Origin: Variovorax sp. DXTD-1
GTDB taxonomy: Bacteria > Pseudomonadota > Gammaproteobacteria > Burkholderiales > Burkholderiaceae_C
Assembly: GCF_003984625.1 (NCBI RefSeq)
Contig: NZ_RWKH01000003.1
Span: forward strand, 209,881-273,880
Reading direction: 5' to 3'
DNA length: 64,000 nt
Both the position numbers and the translations under genes were made by a program. Below the pieces are notes generated by a model. The model did no database searches and had not been told where the DNA came from. It saw only the letters and a list, made by a program, of their open reading frames with translations. How positions within the stretch are numbered: position 1 is the first letter of the stretch; every line of letters begins with the position of its first letter. This document shows, piece after piece, positions 7,501-16,900 of this stretch.

Positions 7501-8085
7501 CTACAGCCGGATCTCGCTGATCTTCGCGCCCGACACGGACACGCCGGCCTCGAGCCCCACGTTGGTCAGCACGAAGCCGACCACGGGCTGGCGCAGCGTG
7601 TTGGTGTCGATGCTGCCGTTGGCACCGAAGGTTGCCGCGGCCACGGTGGCGTCGGCACCGGCCGTCCATCCCTTGCTGTTGCGGAACTTGTCGAGCGCGG
7701 CCTGCGTGGTGAACACATAGATCACCGCCTTCGACTGCGCACCGGCCTGGAAGCCGATCGAACCCGCGGTGGTGCTGTAGTAGGCCTGCGTGCGCCCGTT
7801 CACGCGTAGCGCGCCGCGCCCATACTCGGCGCCCACGCCCATGCTGGCGCCGACCACGGCGGGAAACACCAGCACGCCGCTTGACGAGGCGACCAGTTCG
7901 CGCGAGCCCCTGGCGGAGCCGTACAGCTTGGACAATGCCGCGTCGACCTGCGCGTCGATCGAAGCGCGCGACGATGCGCTGCTCGCCTGATCCTGGGGCC
8001 TGGTGGTCGTGCAGCCCACGGCCGCCATGCCGCCGATGGCAACCGCGCATGCGAGCGCAAGGCTTCGCAGTTGAATGGATCGCAT
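7501..8085 (-). CDS. YSC84/SYLF-domain lipoprotein
   Basis: A 194-residue exported lipoprotein. The signal peptide ends in the lipobox AAVGC with Cys25. The mature part has the SYLF/YSC84-related pattern: DAQVDAALSKLYGS, then VLVFPAVVGASMGVGAEYG, and GSIGFQAGAQSKAVIYVF, typical of lipid-binding lipoproteins common in Burkholderiales. A role in outer-membrane lipid binding is suggested by the family but not shown. It converges on the ParB-like gene, with 24 bases between the two stops. Confidence 0.85.
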   Translation of the reverse strand: MRSIQLRSLALACAVAIGGMAAVGCTTTRPQDQASSASSRASIDAQVDAALSKLYGSARGSRELVASSSGVLVFPAVVGASMGVGAEYGRGALRVNGRTQAYYSTTAGSIGFQAGAQSKAVIYVFTTQAALDKFRNSKGWTAGADATVAAATFGANGSIDTNTLRQPVVGFVLTNVGLEAGVSVSGAKISEIRL

Positions 8086-8248
8086 GGTGCTCTCCTTTGT
8101 AGATAGCTTCAGAAAAGCCGGCGTGCTTCATGCCCGCCGGCGGTGTGTTCGACCATGGTAGTTCTACAAAATTCCGCCAGAACCCATTTGCGGAAACGGC
8201 CTACGCAGAGTCGGGCCGTCCAGGAAGCAAGGCTTGGCGGATTGCGGT

Positions 8249-9202
8249 TCAGCGCCTCTGAGCCGGCGGTTTGCCGAGCGATTCCTCGAAAAACCGAAGC
8301 AGCGCCTGGACACGCGCCGTACGGCCCTGCCGCGTGGGCACCAGCGCAGTCACGGGCGCACTGTCGAGCGCCCAGTCGGACAGCACCCGAACCAACGTTC
8401 CGTGGGCAACCGACTCTGCCGCATCCCATTCGGAGCGCACCACCAGGCCAAGGCCCTGCTCGGCCCACTGGCGCGCCACGGTGCCGTCGTTGGACGTATA
8501 GGTGGGCACGATGCGCACCGTTTCGCGCGGCTTCCGCCGCGGCGCAGCATCGTCCGCCTTTGCCCTGCGCGCTTCCTTGGTTGCGGGCCGGTGGAAATGC
8601 CACAGCGTCACGTCTTCCTCGTTCTCGCGGATGCTGATGCAGCAATGCTTGAGCAGGTCGCGCGGCTCGCTCGGCGTGCCGTGCGTGCGCAGATAGCCTG
8701 GGCTCGCGCACAGCCAGCGCTCATTGAAGGCGAGCGTGCGCGCAACCCACGACGAATCGCGCACCATGCCGATGTGAATCACCACGTCCGAATCGTGCCT
8801 GTCAGGCCAAGGTGTTTCCCTCAGGTCGAGCTGCAGCCCCAGCGAGGGATGCAGCCGCGCAAAGCGCGCGAGCATCGGCGCGATGCGTTGCCTTCTATAA
8901 CCGAAGGGCGCCGCAATGCGCAGCGTGCCGGTCAAGCGGCGGTCGTTGCGCTGAAACGATTGCGGCAACGCCTCGAGCCCCGCCAGCAACGCCGCCGCCT
9001 CGCGGGCAAAGCGCTCGCCCTCGGCCGTCAGGCTCAAGCGCCTTGCGGTGCGCACCGCCAGCGAAACATCGAGCGTGGCTTCCAGCTTGCGCAAACGCAT
9101 CGACAGCGCGGGCGGCGTGACGTTCAACGCACGCGCGGCGGCGCTCAGCGAAGGCGCCTGCGCGAGCGCCGCGGCAAGTTGCAGGTCTTCGATGCGGAGC
9201 AT
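8249..9202 (-). CDS. LysR-family transcriptional regulator
   Basis: A 317-residue LysR regulator. The winged helix-turn-helix fills residues 1-60 (LSAAARALNVTPPALSMRLRKLE), followed by the substrate-binding domain; the DRHDSDVVIHIG and GLGLVVRSEWD segments place it in the DsdC/GcvA-like CrgA branch. It is divergent from the D-threonine-aldolase-like gene 53 bases away. The AT-rich gap contains TTAA half-sites, so it probably controls that gene and the RidA gene behind it (inference from the usual LysR layout). Confidence 0.88.
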   Translation of the reverse strand: MLRIEDLQLAAALAQAPSLSAAARALNVTPPALSMRLRKLEATLDVSLAVRTARRLSLTAEGERFAREAAALLAGLEALPQSFQRNDRRLTGTLRIAAPFGYRRQRIAPMLARFARLHPSLGLQLDLRETPWPDRHDSDVVIHIGMVRDSSWVARTLAFNERWLCASPGYLRTHGTPSEPRDLLKHCCISIRENEEDVTLWHFHRPATKEARRAKADDAAPRRKPRETVRIVPTYTSNDGTVARQWAEQGLGLVVRSEWDAAESVAHGTLVRVLSDWALDSAPVTALVPTRQGRTARVQALLRFFEESLGKPPAQRR

Positions 9203-9255
9203 TCAACTGAGCTTAACGATTGTTGTATTTTCATTAAACCACGCAGGCCCCTCGG

Positions 9256-10416
9256 ATGAATACAGTCAGGCCCATGAACACACCTTCGCATCTGGCCACG
9301 CTCGACACGCCGGCCGCCCTCATCGACCTCGCGCGCATGCGGCACAACATCGACCGCATGCAGGCGCGCATGAACGCGCTGTCCACGCGGTTTCGCCCGC
9401 ATGTGAAGACCACCAAGTGCACGCCGGTCGTGCGCGCCCAGCTGGCCGCGGGTGCGCAGGGCATCACCGTTTCCACGCTCAAGGAGGCGGAACAGTTCTT
9501 CGCCGACGGCATCACGGACATCCTCTATGCAGTCGGCATGGCGCAGCACCGGCTGCCGCAGGCGCTCGCGCTGCGCCGCAAGGGATGCGACCTGAAGATC
9601 ATCACGGACAGCCCGGCCTCGGCTGCAGCAATCGCCGAGTTCGGCCGTGTGCATGGCGAGGTGTTCGAGGTGTGGATCGAGATCGACACCGACGGCCACC
9701 GCTCCGGCATCAGGCCCGACGAAGCAGCACTGCTCGACGCGGGGAGCGCCTTGCACGCGGGCGGCATGCGGCTCGGCGGCGTGCTCACGCATGCGGGGTC
9801 CAGCTACGAACTCGACACGCCCGAAGCATTGGCGGCCATGGCCGAGCAGGAGCGCGCGGGCTGCGTGCACGCGGCCGAGCGCCTGCGCGCCGCGGGCCTG
9901 CCCTGCCCGGTGGTCAGCGTCGGCTCCACGCCCACCGCGTTGCATGCGCAACAACTCGACGGCGTGACTGAAGTGCGTGCCGGCGTGTATGTGTTCTTCG
10001 ACCTGGTGATGAAGAACATCGGCGTCTGCACCGCCTCGGACATTGCGCTCAGCGTGCTCACGACGGTGATCGGCCACCAGCCGGACAAGGGCTGGGCGAT
10101 CGTCGACGCGGGCTGGATGGCGATGAGCCGCGACCGCGGCACGCAGAAGCAGAAGCGCGACTACGGCTACGGCCAGGTCTGCGGCGTCGATGGCGAGCCG
10201 ATCGACGGCTATGTGCTGAGCGGCGCCAACCAGGAGCACGGCATCCTCTCGCGCGAAGGCACGCCCGACACCGGCATTGCGGCTCGCTTTCCCATCGGCA
10301 CGCAGTTGCGCATACTGCCCAACCACGCCTGTGCCACGGGCGCGCAGTTTCCGCAGTACCACGCGCTGGCGCAAGACGGAACACTCGCAACCTGGAGCCG
10401 GCTCCACGGCTGGTAA
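9256..10416 (+). CDS. D-threonine aldolase / D-serine dehydratase-like PLP enzyme
   Basis: A 386-residue fold-type III PLP enzyme (alanine-racemase N-terminal barrel plus D-serine-dehydratase-like C-terminal domain). The Schiff-base lysine is K51 in RPHVKTTKC, and the divalent metal site is PNHACATG near 355-362 (H357, C359), both hallmarks of D-threonine aldolase and eukaryotic-type D-serine dehydratase. It likely cleaves or deaminates a D-beta-hydroxy amino acid. An in-frame ATG at 9274 is an alternative start. A RidA gene 10 bases downstream fits a pathway that releases reactive enamine/imine intermediates. The exact substrate cannot be read from sequence. Confidence 0.87.
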   Translation: MNTVRPMNTPSHLATLDTPAALIDLARMRHNIDRMQARMNALSTRFRPHVKTTKCTPVVRAQLAAGAQGITVSTLKEAEQFFADGITDILYAVGMAQHRLPQALALRRKGCDLKIITDSPASAAAIAEFGRVHGEVFEVWIEIDTDGHRSGIRPDEAALLDAGSALHAGGMRLGGVLTHAGSSYELDTPEALAAMAEQERAGCVHAAERLRAAGLPCPVVSVGSTPTALHAQQLDGVTEVRAGVYVFFDLVMKNIGVCTASDIALSVLTTVIGHQPDKGWAIVDAGWMAMSRDRGTQKQKRDYGYGQVCGVDGEPIDGYVLSGANQEHGILSREGTPDTGIAARFPIGTQLRILPNHACATGAQFPQYHALAQDGTLATWSRLHGW

Positions 10417-10426
10417 GAAAGACCGC

Positions 10427-10813
10427 ATGACAAGCACCGTTCAACACATCGCGCCCGAAAGCCTGGCCGCACCGGGCGGGCACTACAGCCACGCCACCGT
10501 GGCCAACGGCTTCGTCTTCGTCTCCGGCCAACTGCCCATTGCGCCCAGCGGCATCAAGCTGGCCGAGGCCTCGTTCGAAGAACAGACGCGCCAGGTGCTC
10601 GAGAACGTCAAGGCCGCATTGGTTGCGGCGGGGAGCGGCATCGACCGCCTGGTGCAGGTTCGCGTCTACCTTGACGCCATCGAGAACTGGCCCGCGTTCA
10701 ACATCCTGTACGCGGAATGGGCCGGCAATGCGCGGCCGGCCCGCGCCATCGTGCCGACGGGGCCACTGCACTTCGGGTTCAAGGTCGAGATGGAGGCGGT
10801 CGCGCTGGCGTAG
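10427..10813 (+). CDS. RidA/YjgF family enamine/imine deaminase
   Basis: A 128-residue RidA-family protein: NGFVFVSGQLPI, then VLENVKAALVAAGSGIDRLV, and a C-terminal PARAIVPTGPL in which the arginine contacts the carboxylate of 2-aminoacrylate-like substrates. It follows the D-threonine-aldolase-like gene at 10 bases and should be cotranscribed. It probably hydrolyses enamine or imine products made by the neighbouring PLP enzyme. Confidence 0.9.
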   Translation: MTSTVQHIAPESLAAPGGHYSHATVANGFVFVSGQLPIAPSGIKLAEASFEEQTRQVLENVKAALVAAGSGIDRLVQVRVYLDAIENWPAFNILYAEWAGNARPARAIVPTGPLHFGFKVEMEAVALA

Positions 10814-10934
10814 TGCAGGCAGGCAAACACCCGACGCACTGCCATTCTTGCCAATGGCATACTGGCGCGCGGCCACCCTGGCCGCGGCGATGGAAGAGCC
10901 AAGGTCCACCCGAAGTACCGCCAAGGGAAGCGCC

Positions 10935-11990
10935 ATGAAACACTCGCGAGATGCCGTGCCTGCGCCATCCGGTCAAAGGCGCGGCTTATGGAAAGAGGCT
11001 CTTCTCTTCGTCGGCTGCATGTTGGCCACCGCTCTTCCTTCGGCGGCGCAAGAATGCGGAACGGCGCGCAAGGCCAACCTTCCTCGCCTGGATCGCAGCC
11101 ATGTGCGCGACGAGTTCCGCATCTTCTACGCGCTGCACGGCGAGCATGCGTTGCCCGACGCCCGCGACGCCAACCGCAACGGCGTGCCCGACAAGGTCGA
11201 GGACGTGGCCACGCAGCTCGTGGCGGGGCGGCGCATCTTCTCCGAGGTGATGGGGCTCACGCATCCGATGCGCCAGGCCCGCAATGCGCACACCGCGTCG
11301 ATCGACGTCTTCCTGTTCAAGATGGAAAAAGGCAACGGCCGCTCCTACGACGAAGCGACGAACTACCGGCTGGGAACCGACGGCTCCAAAGGGCACTGCG
11401 CACTGCGCATCGACCTGCTGAACAGCCATTCGAACCAGAACGTGACGCCGGTGCACGAGCTCTTCCATCAGTACCAGTACGGCTACACGATGTTCAAGGC
11501 GCGCTGGTTCCTGGAGGGCACCGCGCGCTGGGCCGAGTACGCGTTGCGCCCGGGCGTGGCGCCCGAGCGGCCGCTGCCCGGTACCTTGCAGGCCCTCCAG
11601 GCGCAGGTGTTTGCCGAAACCTACGAAGCCAGCGCCATGTGGAACCGCCTTGCCGCGCTGCTGGACCCCGACGGCCGCCTGAAGCTCCCGGCCGACCTGG
11701 CGCGGAGCACCTATGTCGACGGCAGCCCGGTCATCCATGACGACCTGCTGCGCGGCGCTGCCTTCATGAAGGCGCTGTTCGAGGCACTCGGTCCGCTGGA
11801 CCGGCAGGTTTCGGCGCGCAACGGCTGGCCCGTCTTCGGCTGGAAGGAAGAAGACCAGCGCTCCCCGGCGCATGACGCTGAGATCTTCCGGCAGGTGCTG
11901 CAGGTGGTGCGTGCGCAGGCCAGGCGCTCGGGCACCGCCGCCACCGCGGAGATGGGCGCCTTCCTGGCGCTGCAGTCGGCATTGCATTGA
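10935..11990 (+). CDS. Secreted HExxH putative metalloprotease (MXAN_6640-like)
   Basis: A 351-residue exported protein. The start ATG at 10935 has AAGGGAAG upstream. Residues up to about 42 form a signal peptide ending TALPSAAQE. A DANRNGVPDKVED loop resembles the calcium-binding DxNxNGxPD motif often found in front of this protease class. The probable zinc site is PVHELFHQYQ near residue 173, with a glutamate in WFLEGTARWAEY as third ligand, the arrangement of MXAN_6640-type putative metalloproteases. Its stop overlaps the TTG start of the next gene (TTGA), so the two products are probably made together. Target proteins are unknown. Confidence 0.78.
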   Translation: MKHSRDAVPAPSGQRRGLWKEALLFVGCMLATALPSAAQECGTARKANLPRLDRSHVRDEFRIFYALHGEHALPDARDANRNGVPDKVEDVATQLVAGRRIFSEVMGLTHPMRQARNAHTASIDVFLFKMEKGNGRSYDEATNYRLGTDGSKGHCALRIDLLNSHSNQNVTPVHELFHQYQYGYTMFKARWFLEGTARWAEYALRPGVAPERPLPGTLQALQAQVFAETYEASAMWNRLAALLDPDGRLKLPADLARSTYVDGSPVIHDDLLRGAAFMKALFEALGPLDRQVSARNGWPVFGWKEEDQRSPAHDAEIFRQVLQVVRAQARRSGTAATAEMGAFLALQSALH

Positions 11991-13705
11991 CCGGCATGGG
12001 CGCCATTCGCAGCTGCCTGCCGGTCTATCGCGCGTTGATGGCCCACACGCCGGGCCATGTGGTCCTGGTGGTGGGAGCGGTGCTGGCATCGCAGCTGGGT
12101 TTGCTGCTCACGCTGTGGCTGCCGTGGAAGCTCGTGGTCATGCTGGCCGGACCGTATGTGCCCACGCTCGTGCCGCACGCCATCACGGTGCTGCCGCAGA
12201 AAACCCAGGTGCTGCTCATCGGGGGAGCCATCGTGGCGGCCTATGTGCTGCATCTGGCGGCCGAGAAGCTCATCGACTGGCTCTGCGAGCGCGGAGCGCG
12301 GCGGCAGTGGCGGGCCAGCGAAAAAACAGGGCTGTTCAACAACCAGTCGAAGACCGCGAGGCAAGCCTACCAACGCTTGCTGCGCAGCATTGCCGCTGTG
12401 GCTTTTGCGGCCGTGGCCATGGTGGCGCTGGCCGTTCTCCATGCTCCGCTGCTGCTGGTCTGCCTGCTGTGGTGCGGGCTGGTGCCGCTGGCATTGCATG
12501 CTTCGACCGCGTGGCGTCCACAGCTGGCGCATGCATTGCGCCGCACGCTGAACCGGCTCATGGGCGGGTTCGTGCAAGGAGGCTTCTTCTGCGCGCTGGC
12601 CTACATCGTCTGGCAATACTGGCGCAACGCCCTCCCGCCCCTGCAGCAGGTGCTGGTGGCATTGATTCTCTTGCGGCAGGCGCTGCAGCAGATTGCCCAG
12701 GCGGTGCTTCACGTGGCTGCGCTCGACAGGCAGCGCAGCCAAGTCCGTGCCCTGTTCTTGCCCGGTGTGCAGTGGCAGGCACCGGCGGCGGTTCGCAGCC
12801 CGTTCGACGAGTTGCTGGAGCCGGCGCGCCGCGAAGAGTGGATGCTCGACCTGCTCGGCAAGCAGCCAGGCCTTTCGCTCGACCTGCACCTCGACGGCAC
12901 GCGGCTGGAGGTGCAAACCCGCACCATGGCCGCAGGCAACATCAAGGCGCTGTTCGTGAAAGTGCTCGATGCCGGAGGTGCCGTGCAACAGGGCTTTCTC
13001 TTCAAGCTCTTCGATCATGCGCGCGACGCGGCGGCCCAGCAAGAAGCCGATCTTCTGGGCCTTGGCACTGCGGGATTGCCGGCTTTCGAATGGCTGGGCA
13101 GCATGCGCGTGAGCCGCTATGCCTGCCACGCGATGCGCTGGAACCCGCGGGCACGCCGGATCGACGGGGCGGAACTTGCGCGAGGTGTCTTGGCACTGCG
13201 CACCCAGTTGATGGCCTTCGAGCCGCCGCCGGAGCTGGTGGAGCGGTACCGCCGTTCGCGCGTCGCTCTGCCCGAGCGGCTCTTGCAGGTGCGCTTCGAT
13301 GCGCTCGCACAAGCGGCCGCCGACAGGTCGCAGGCCGGCGATATCGAGACACTGCGGCTCGCCTGGCCCGCACTCTTGCAGGCTGTGCGTGCCATGCCGC
13401 TGCAACTGGTGCTGCCCGATCTTTCCGGCAATCCCATCTACCGCGAAGAGGACGACGGCTTCAAGATCCATCACTGGGCCGACTGGCGGCTGGAGCCGCT
13501 GGGTGCCGGCTGGCCGCTTTCGCAGCGGATCGGCACGGACCTGGCGCATGCGCTGGCGCAGGCGTCGGCCGTGCGGGCCCTTCCGGCGGGCGCGACCGCG
13601 AAGCATGCCGAACTCGCTGCCCGGCTGCATGAGTTCGAGCGCCGCTACGCACGCCAGAACCACCAGGGCGCGGCCAACATGGTGGCCGGCCTCCTGCGCT
13701 GCTGA
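11987..13705 (+). CDS. Membrane protein: ABC-exporter-like TM domain fused to degenerate kinase/phosphotransferase-like domain
   Basis: A 572-residue protein, TTG start at 11987 overlapping the protease stop (ATG 11996 is an alternative). Residues about 20-265 have five or six hydrophobic segments and the outline of a type I ABC exporter TM domain, including LPPLQQVLVALILLRQALQQ followed by a VAALDRQRSQVRALF coupling helix, but no ATPase follows. Residues about 300-560 resemble an APH/choline-kinase fold: FLFKLFDHARDAAAQQEADLL (lysine and glutamate of the N-lobe), YACHAMRW hinge, then VLPDLSGNPIY and HHWADW where active enzymes have HxDxxxxN and IDW. The catalytic histidine is absent and the Asp-Asn spacing is short, so it may be a pseudokinase. 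Domain calls are by eye; function unknown. Confidence 0.6.
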   Translation: MTGMGAIRSCLPVYRALMAHTPGHVVLVVGAVLASQLGLLLTLWLPWKLVVMLAGPYVPTLVPHAITVLPQKTQVLLIGGAIVAAYVLHLAAEKLIDWLCERGARRQWRASEKTGLFNNQSKTARQAYQRLLRSIAAVAFAAVAMVALAVLHAPLLLVCLLWCGLVPLALHASTAWRPQLAHALRRTLNRLMGGFVQGGFFCALAYIVWQYWRNALPPLQQVLVALILLRQALQQIAQAVLHVAALDRQRSQVRALFLPGVQWQAPAAVRSPFDELLEPARREEWMLDLLGKQPGLSLDLHLDGTRLEVQTRTMAAGNIKALFVKVLDAGGAVQQGFLFKLFDHARDAAAQQEADLLGLGTAGLPAFEWLGSMRVSRYACHAMRWNPRARRIDGAELARGVLALRTQLMAFEPPPELVERYRRSRVALPERLLQVRFDALAQAAADRSQAGDIETLRLAWPALLQAVRAMPLQLVLPDLSGNPIYREEDDGFKIHHWADWRLEPLGAGWPLSQRIGTDLAHALAQASAVRALPAGATAKHAELAARLHEFERRYARQNHQGAANMVAGLLRC

Positions 13706-13717
13706 CCCCTTCGCGCC

Positions 13718-13739
13718 TCGCGGCCCTGCTAGGCCGCGA
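13718..13739. terminator. Hairpin between convergent genes
   Basis: A perfect eight-base stem, TCGCGGCC / GGCCGCGA, with a six-base loop lies between the membrane fusion gene and the small minus-strand gene, overlapping the latter's stop. There is no T-tract, so it may be a weak or bidirectional terminator only. Confidence 0.35.
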
Positions 13740-13971
13740 ACCCGTACGCCGCAGCCTTGCGGATCGCAAAATCGGCGATGTCCTGGCGGTAGGTTTCATC
13801 GGGCCTTCGCCCCGCGGCCGCACGAGCGACGAAGTCCGCAAGAAAGTCTTGCGCCCACTCCTCATAGAGCTTGTAGCGCCTGCGGTTGTCTCCGGGGTAC
13901 TGTCGGGAGACAAGCGCTTCCGCGATGTCGACCAAGGGCACGATCAAGTCGATTTCATGTCGTTCGCGCAT
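13729..13971 (-). CDS. Conserved small hypothetical protein, 80 aa
   Basis: An 80-residue acidic/basic mixed protein: MRERHEIDLIVPLVDIAEAL at the start, then YKLYEEWAQDFLADFVARAA and DIADFAIRKAAAYGFAA. The start ATG at 13971 has GGGAGA eight bases upstream. It follows the outer-membrane barrel gene by 26 bases in the same direction and may be the last gene of that operon. It is predicted cytoplasmic, with no signal peptide or membrane helix. No family is recognised. Confidence 0.6.
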   Translation of the reverse strand: MRERHEIDLIVPLVDIAEALVSRQYPGDNRRRYKLYEEWAQDFLADFVARAAAGRRPDETYRQDIADFAIRKAAAYGFAA

Positions 13972-13997
13972 GCATCGTTCTCCCGTGCGCCGCCGCT

Positions 13998-16900
13998 TCA
14001 GAACTTGCCGAGCACGTTCAGGAACCATCCCTTGCTGCGATAGCTCATGTCGGTCAGGTTGTCGGAGTAGTCGGTGAAGTTGTAGCCCACGCCCACCTTG
14101 AGGTTCTCGTTCACGTGGTAGTAGGCGGCGGTGACAAAGCCGCTCTTGCGGTCCTGGAGCTCCTTGGCGCGCAGCGAGCGCCACTCGACCATCCAGTCCC
14201 AGTTGCGCACCAGCTTCCAGTCGACGCGCAGCACCGCCAGTTCGGCCGAGCTCTTGAACCACGGCGCCGAGTTGTCGCGGCTCGCTCGCAGTTCGCCGCG
14301 GCGCCATGCGTACTTGCCGCCGACGGTCCAGCGCTCGTTGATGTCGTAGGTGGCGTCGATCGCGAAGACGTGGCTGCGCTGCTGGTAGTCGATGCCCGTG
14401 GTCGACACGGTGCCCAGGCTCGAATCGAGCCCGCCCGCCGACACCACCTGGCCCGGCGACGAGAGGTCGTACAGGTAGGTGTACTTGAAGAGCAGGTTGA
14501 GCCGGTCGTCCAGCGCCGGGCGCAGTGCGTAGCCGAGCATTGCCTCCGTGTACTTGGCCGCGGCGAGCGCGCCGGTGCTGCTGTCGCTGTCGGCCCAGTT
14601 GAACTTGCCGACCCAGCGCGCATCGTCGTTCACCTTCCACGAGAACGAGTTCTTCACCAGCCAGCTGGTGCGCGCTTCGGCCGTGGTGCGGTCCTTGCGG
14701 TACTCGAGGCCGCCGCTGTACTTGAGACGCTCGCTCGAGTAGCCGGCGGTCAACGCCACTGCCTCGCGGCGCGTGGCACCCAGTGTTTCGGCGCCGACCC
14801 AGCCGTTCTCGAAATTGACGCCAAGGGTCCAGTTGGCGTCGGGCGCGTACTGCACGCCGTAGGCATGCGTGAGGCCCGGCTGCGTGCCGGTGGCATGGCG
14901 GTGCTCGGTGAACATGGTGAGCCCGTCGGCCACGCGCGAGCGCACGCCCGTCACCAGGCTGCCGCCGCGGCCGATGAGGTTCTCGTCGGTGCGGCCGGTG
15001 TCCGCCACGTAGGTCATGTAGAGGTTGGAACGGTCGTCGAACTGGTAGTCGACACCGGCCTTGCCCGCCAGGCCGCCGTCGCCGGTCGAGAGTTCGCCGC
15101 GCAGCGCGAGCTTGTCGCTGACGCGGTAGCGCCCGCCAAAGCCCAGCCGGTCGTTGTCCAGCCGCGTGCCGGTGCGCCGCAGCGTCTTCTGCGCAAAGCC
15201 GTAGAGGCTCCAGCGGTCGTTGCCGGTGTATTCCAGCTGCACGGCGGCATCGGCGCGCTCGCCTGAAACCGCTTGCGTGCTCGGCAGCGAGGGACTGGTG
15301 ATGAGCGAGTCGCCGGTCTTGTCGTCGTAGCGCATGCCGAGGCCCAGCTTCCAGTCGGGCGACAGGCGCAGGCCGTATTGCGCGTCGAGCACGCTGCTGT
15401 TGTAGCCGTCGCGTTCGTCGCGGCGGTCGGCCTTCAGGCGCAGCTCGCCGCCTTCGCCCTTTTCGCCGAAAGGCACCGCGGCCGACAGGCCCACCTGGCG
15501 CGTGGCGTTGCTGGCGTACTGGCCCGGTGCCGAGAAGCCCGCATCGCGCGACTGCGCATAGGCGCTGATGCGGCCGCCGCCCTTCATCTCGAAGTCGGCC
15601 AGGTCGGCTTGGCCTTCGAGGCGCCATGCGTTCGCATTGCCCGTGGGGCCGTTGCCCAGGGTCGTGCCCAGGGCGCCGTTGCGCCCGCTGAAGCTGAAGC
15701 CGCCGTCGAGCGAGTCGAGCTGCGCCGTGCCCGGGCCCTTGCTGCGCGCGAACTCGCCCTTGAAGTAGGTGTTCTCGGTCTTGCGCAGCGTGATGTCCGC
15801 GCCCGCCAGCCGCTGGTCGGCGCCGATCTGGTCTTGCCGCGACGCGGTCACGCCGACGCCCACGTGGTCGTTGGCCCACCACGACACGCGTCCGCCGATG
15901 GCGAGCGTGTCGAGCGAACTTGCGATCGGCGTGTATTCGTAGTCCACCACCAGGAAGGTCGGCATGCCGGTAAGGCCGCCGGCGCGCACCAGCGAGCCGT
16001 CGTCCGACAGGCTGGGCAGCGGCGCGGAGAGCAGCACGCGCCCCTGCAGGTAGTCGATCTCGTAGTCGGAGCTGGGAACCAGCTGCGTGCGCTTGAGCAC
16101 AAAGCCGGAGTCGCGGTCGCGGATTTCGATGTTCACGCGCTCGGCGCCACGCGTGATGTCCTGGTTGCGCAGGTAGTACAGCGAGCCGCCGGTGCCGCGG
16201 AATTCTTCGCGCGCCGCCAGCGTGCCCGGCTCGGCCGCGAAGGTATCGACCTTGAGGCGCGCCTCGCCGAACGAGGTCGATTCGTCGCCCAGGTAGCGGC
16301 CATGAAAACCATAGAGGCCGCGGCTCACGCGGGTGAGTTCGGTGTCGCCGAAGTTGAGCTTGAAGTTGCCCCACATCGCCTGCGAGCGGCCGTCGTCCAC
16401 GCGCAGGTAGAAGCGGCCCTGCGTGGGCGCGTCCTCGATGGTGGTGGAGTCGTCGCCGAAGGTGGTCCACGAATCCTCGGGATCGAAGCGGCGGAACAGC
16501 GAGGTCGGGTCCTTGCGGTCGAGGTTGCGGAACAGGTCCTTGAGCGGACGCTCCTCGGTGTCGACGCTGGCCGTGAGCGTCCAGCGGTCGTTGAGCTGGC
16601 CCTTGGCGTAGCCCGCGATGCGGCCTTCACTCCAGCCGCCACCGCCGTAGCGGTTCTTGTCGTTGGTCATGATCGCGGCCGGCCCGCTCACGCTGTTGCT
16701 GCCCACCGTCAGGTCGGCCTGGCCCACGAAGAACCAGTCGCTTGCGGGCAGGTCGAAGTCGCGGCGGTACGAGCGCGTGGCGCCCTGCGCATCGGTGACC
16801 GCAATCTCGCCGGTCTGCACGCGGCGCGGCACGAGCTGCTGGAACACGAAGCGGCCGTTGTCGTCCACCGGCACCGCGAAGCCGAGCGCGCGCACCTTTT

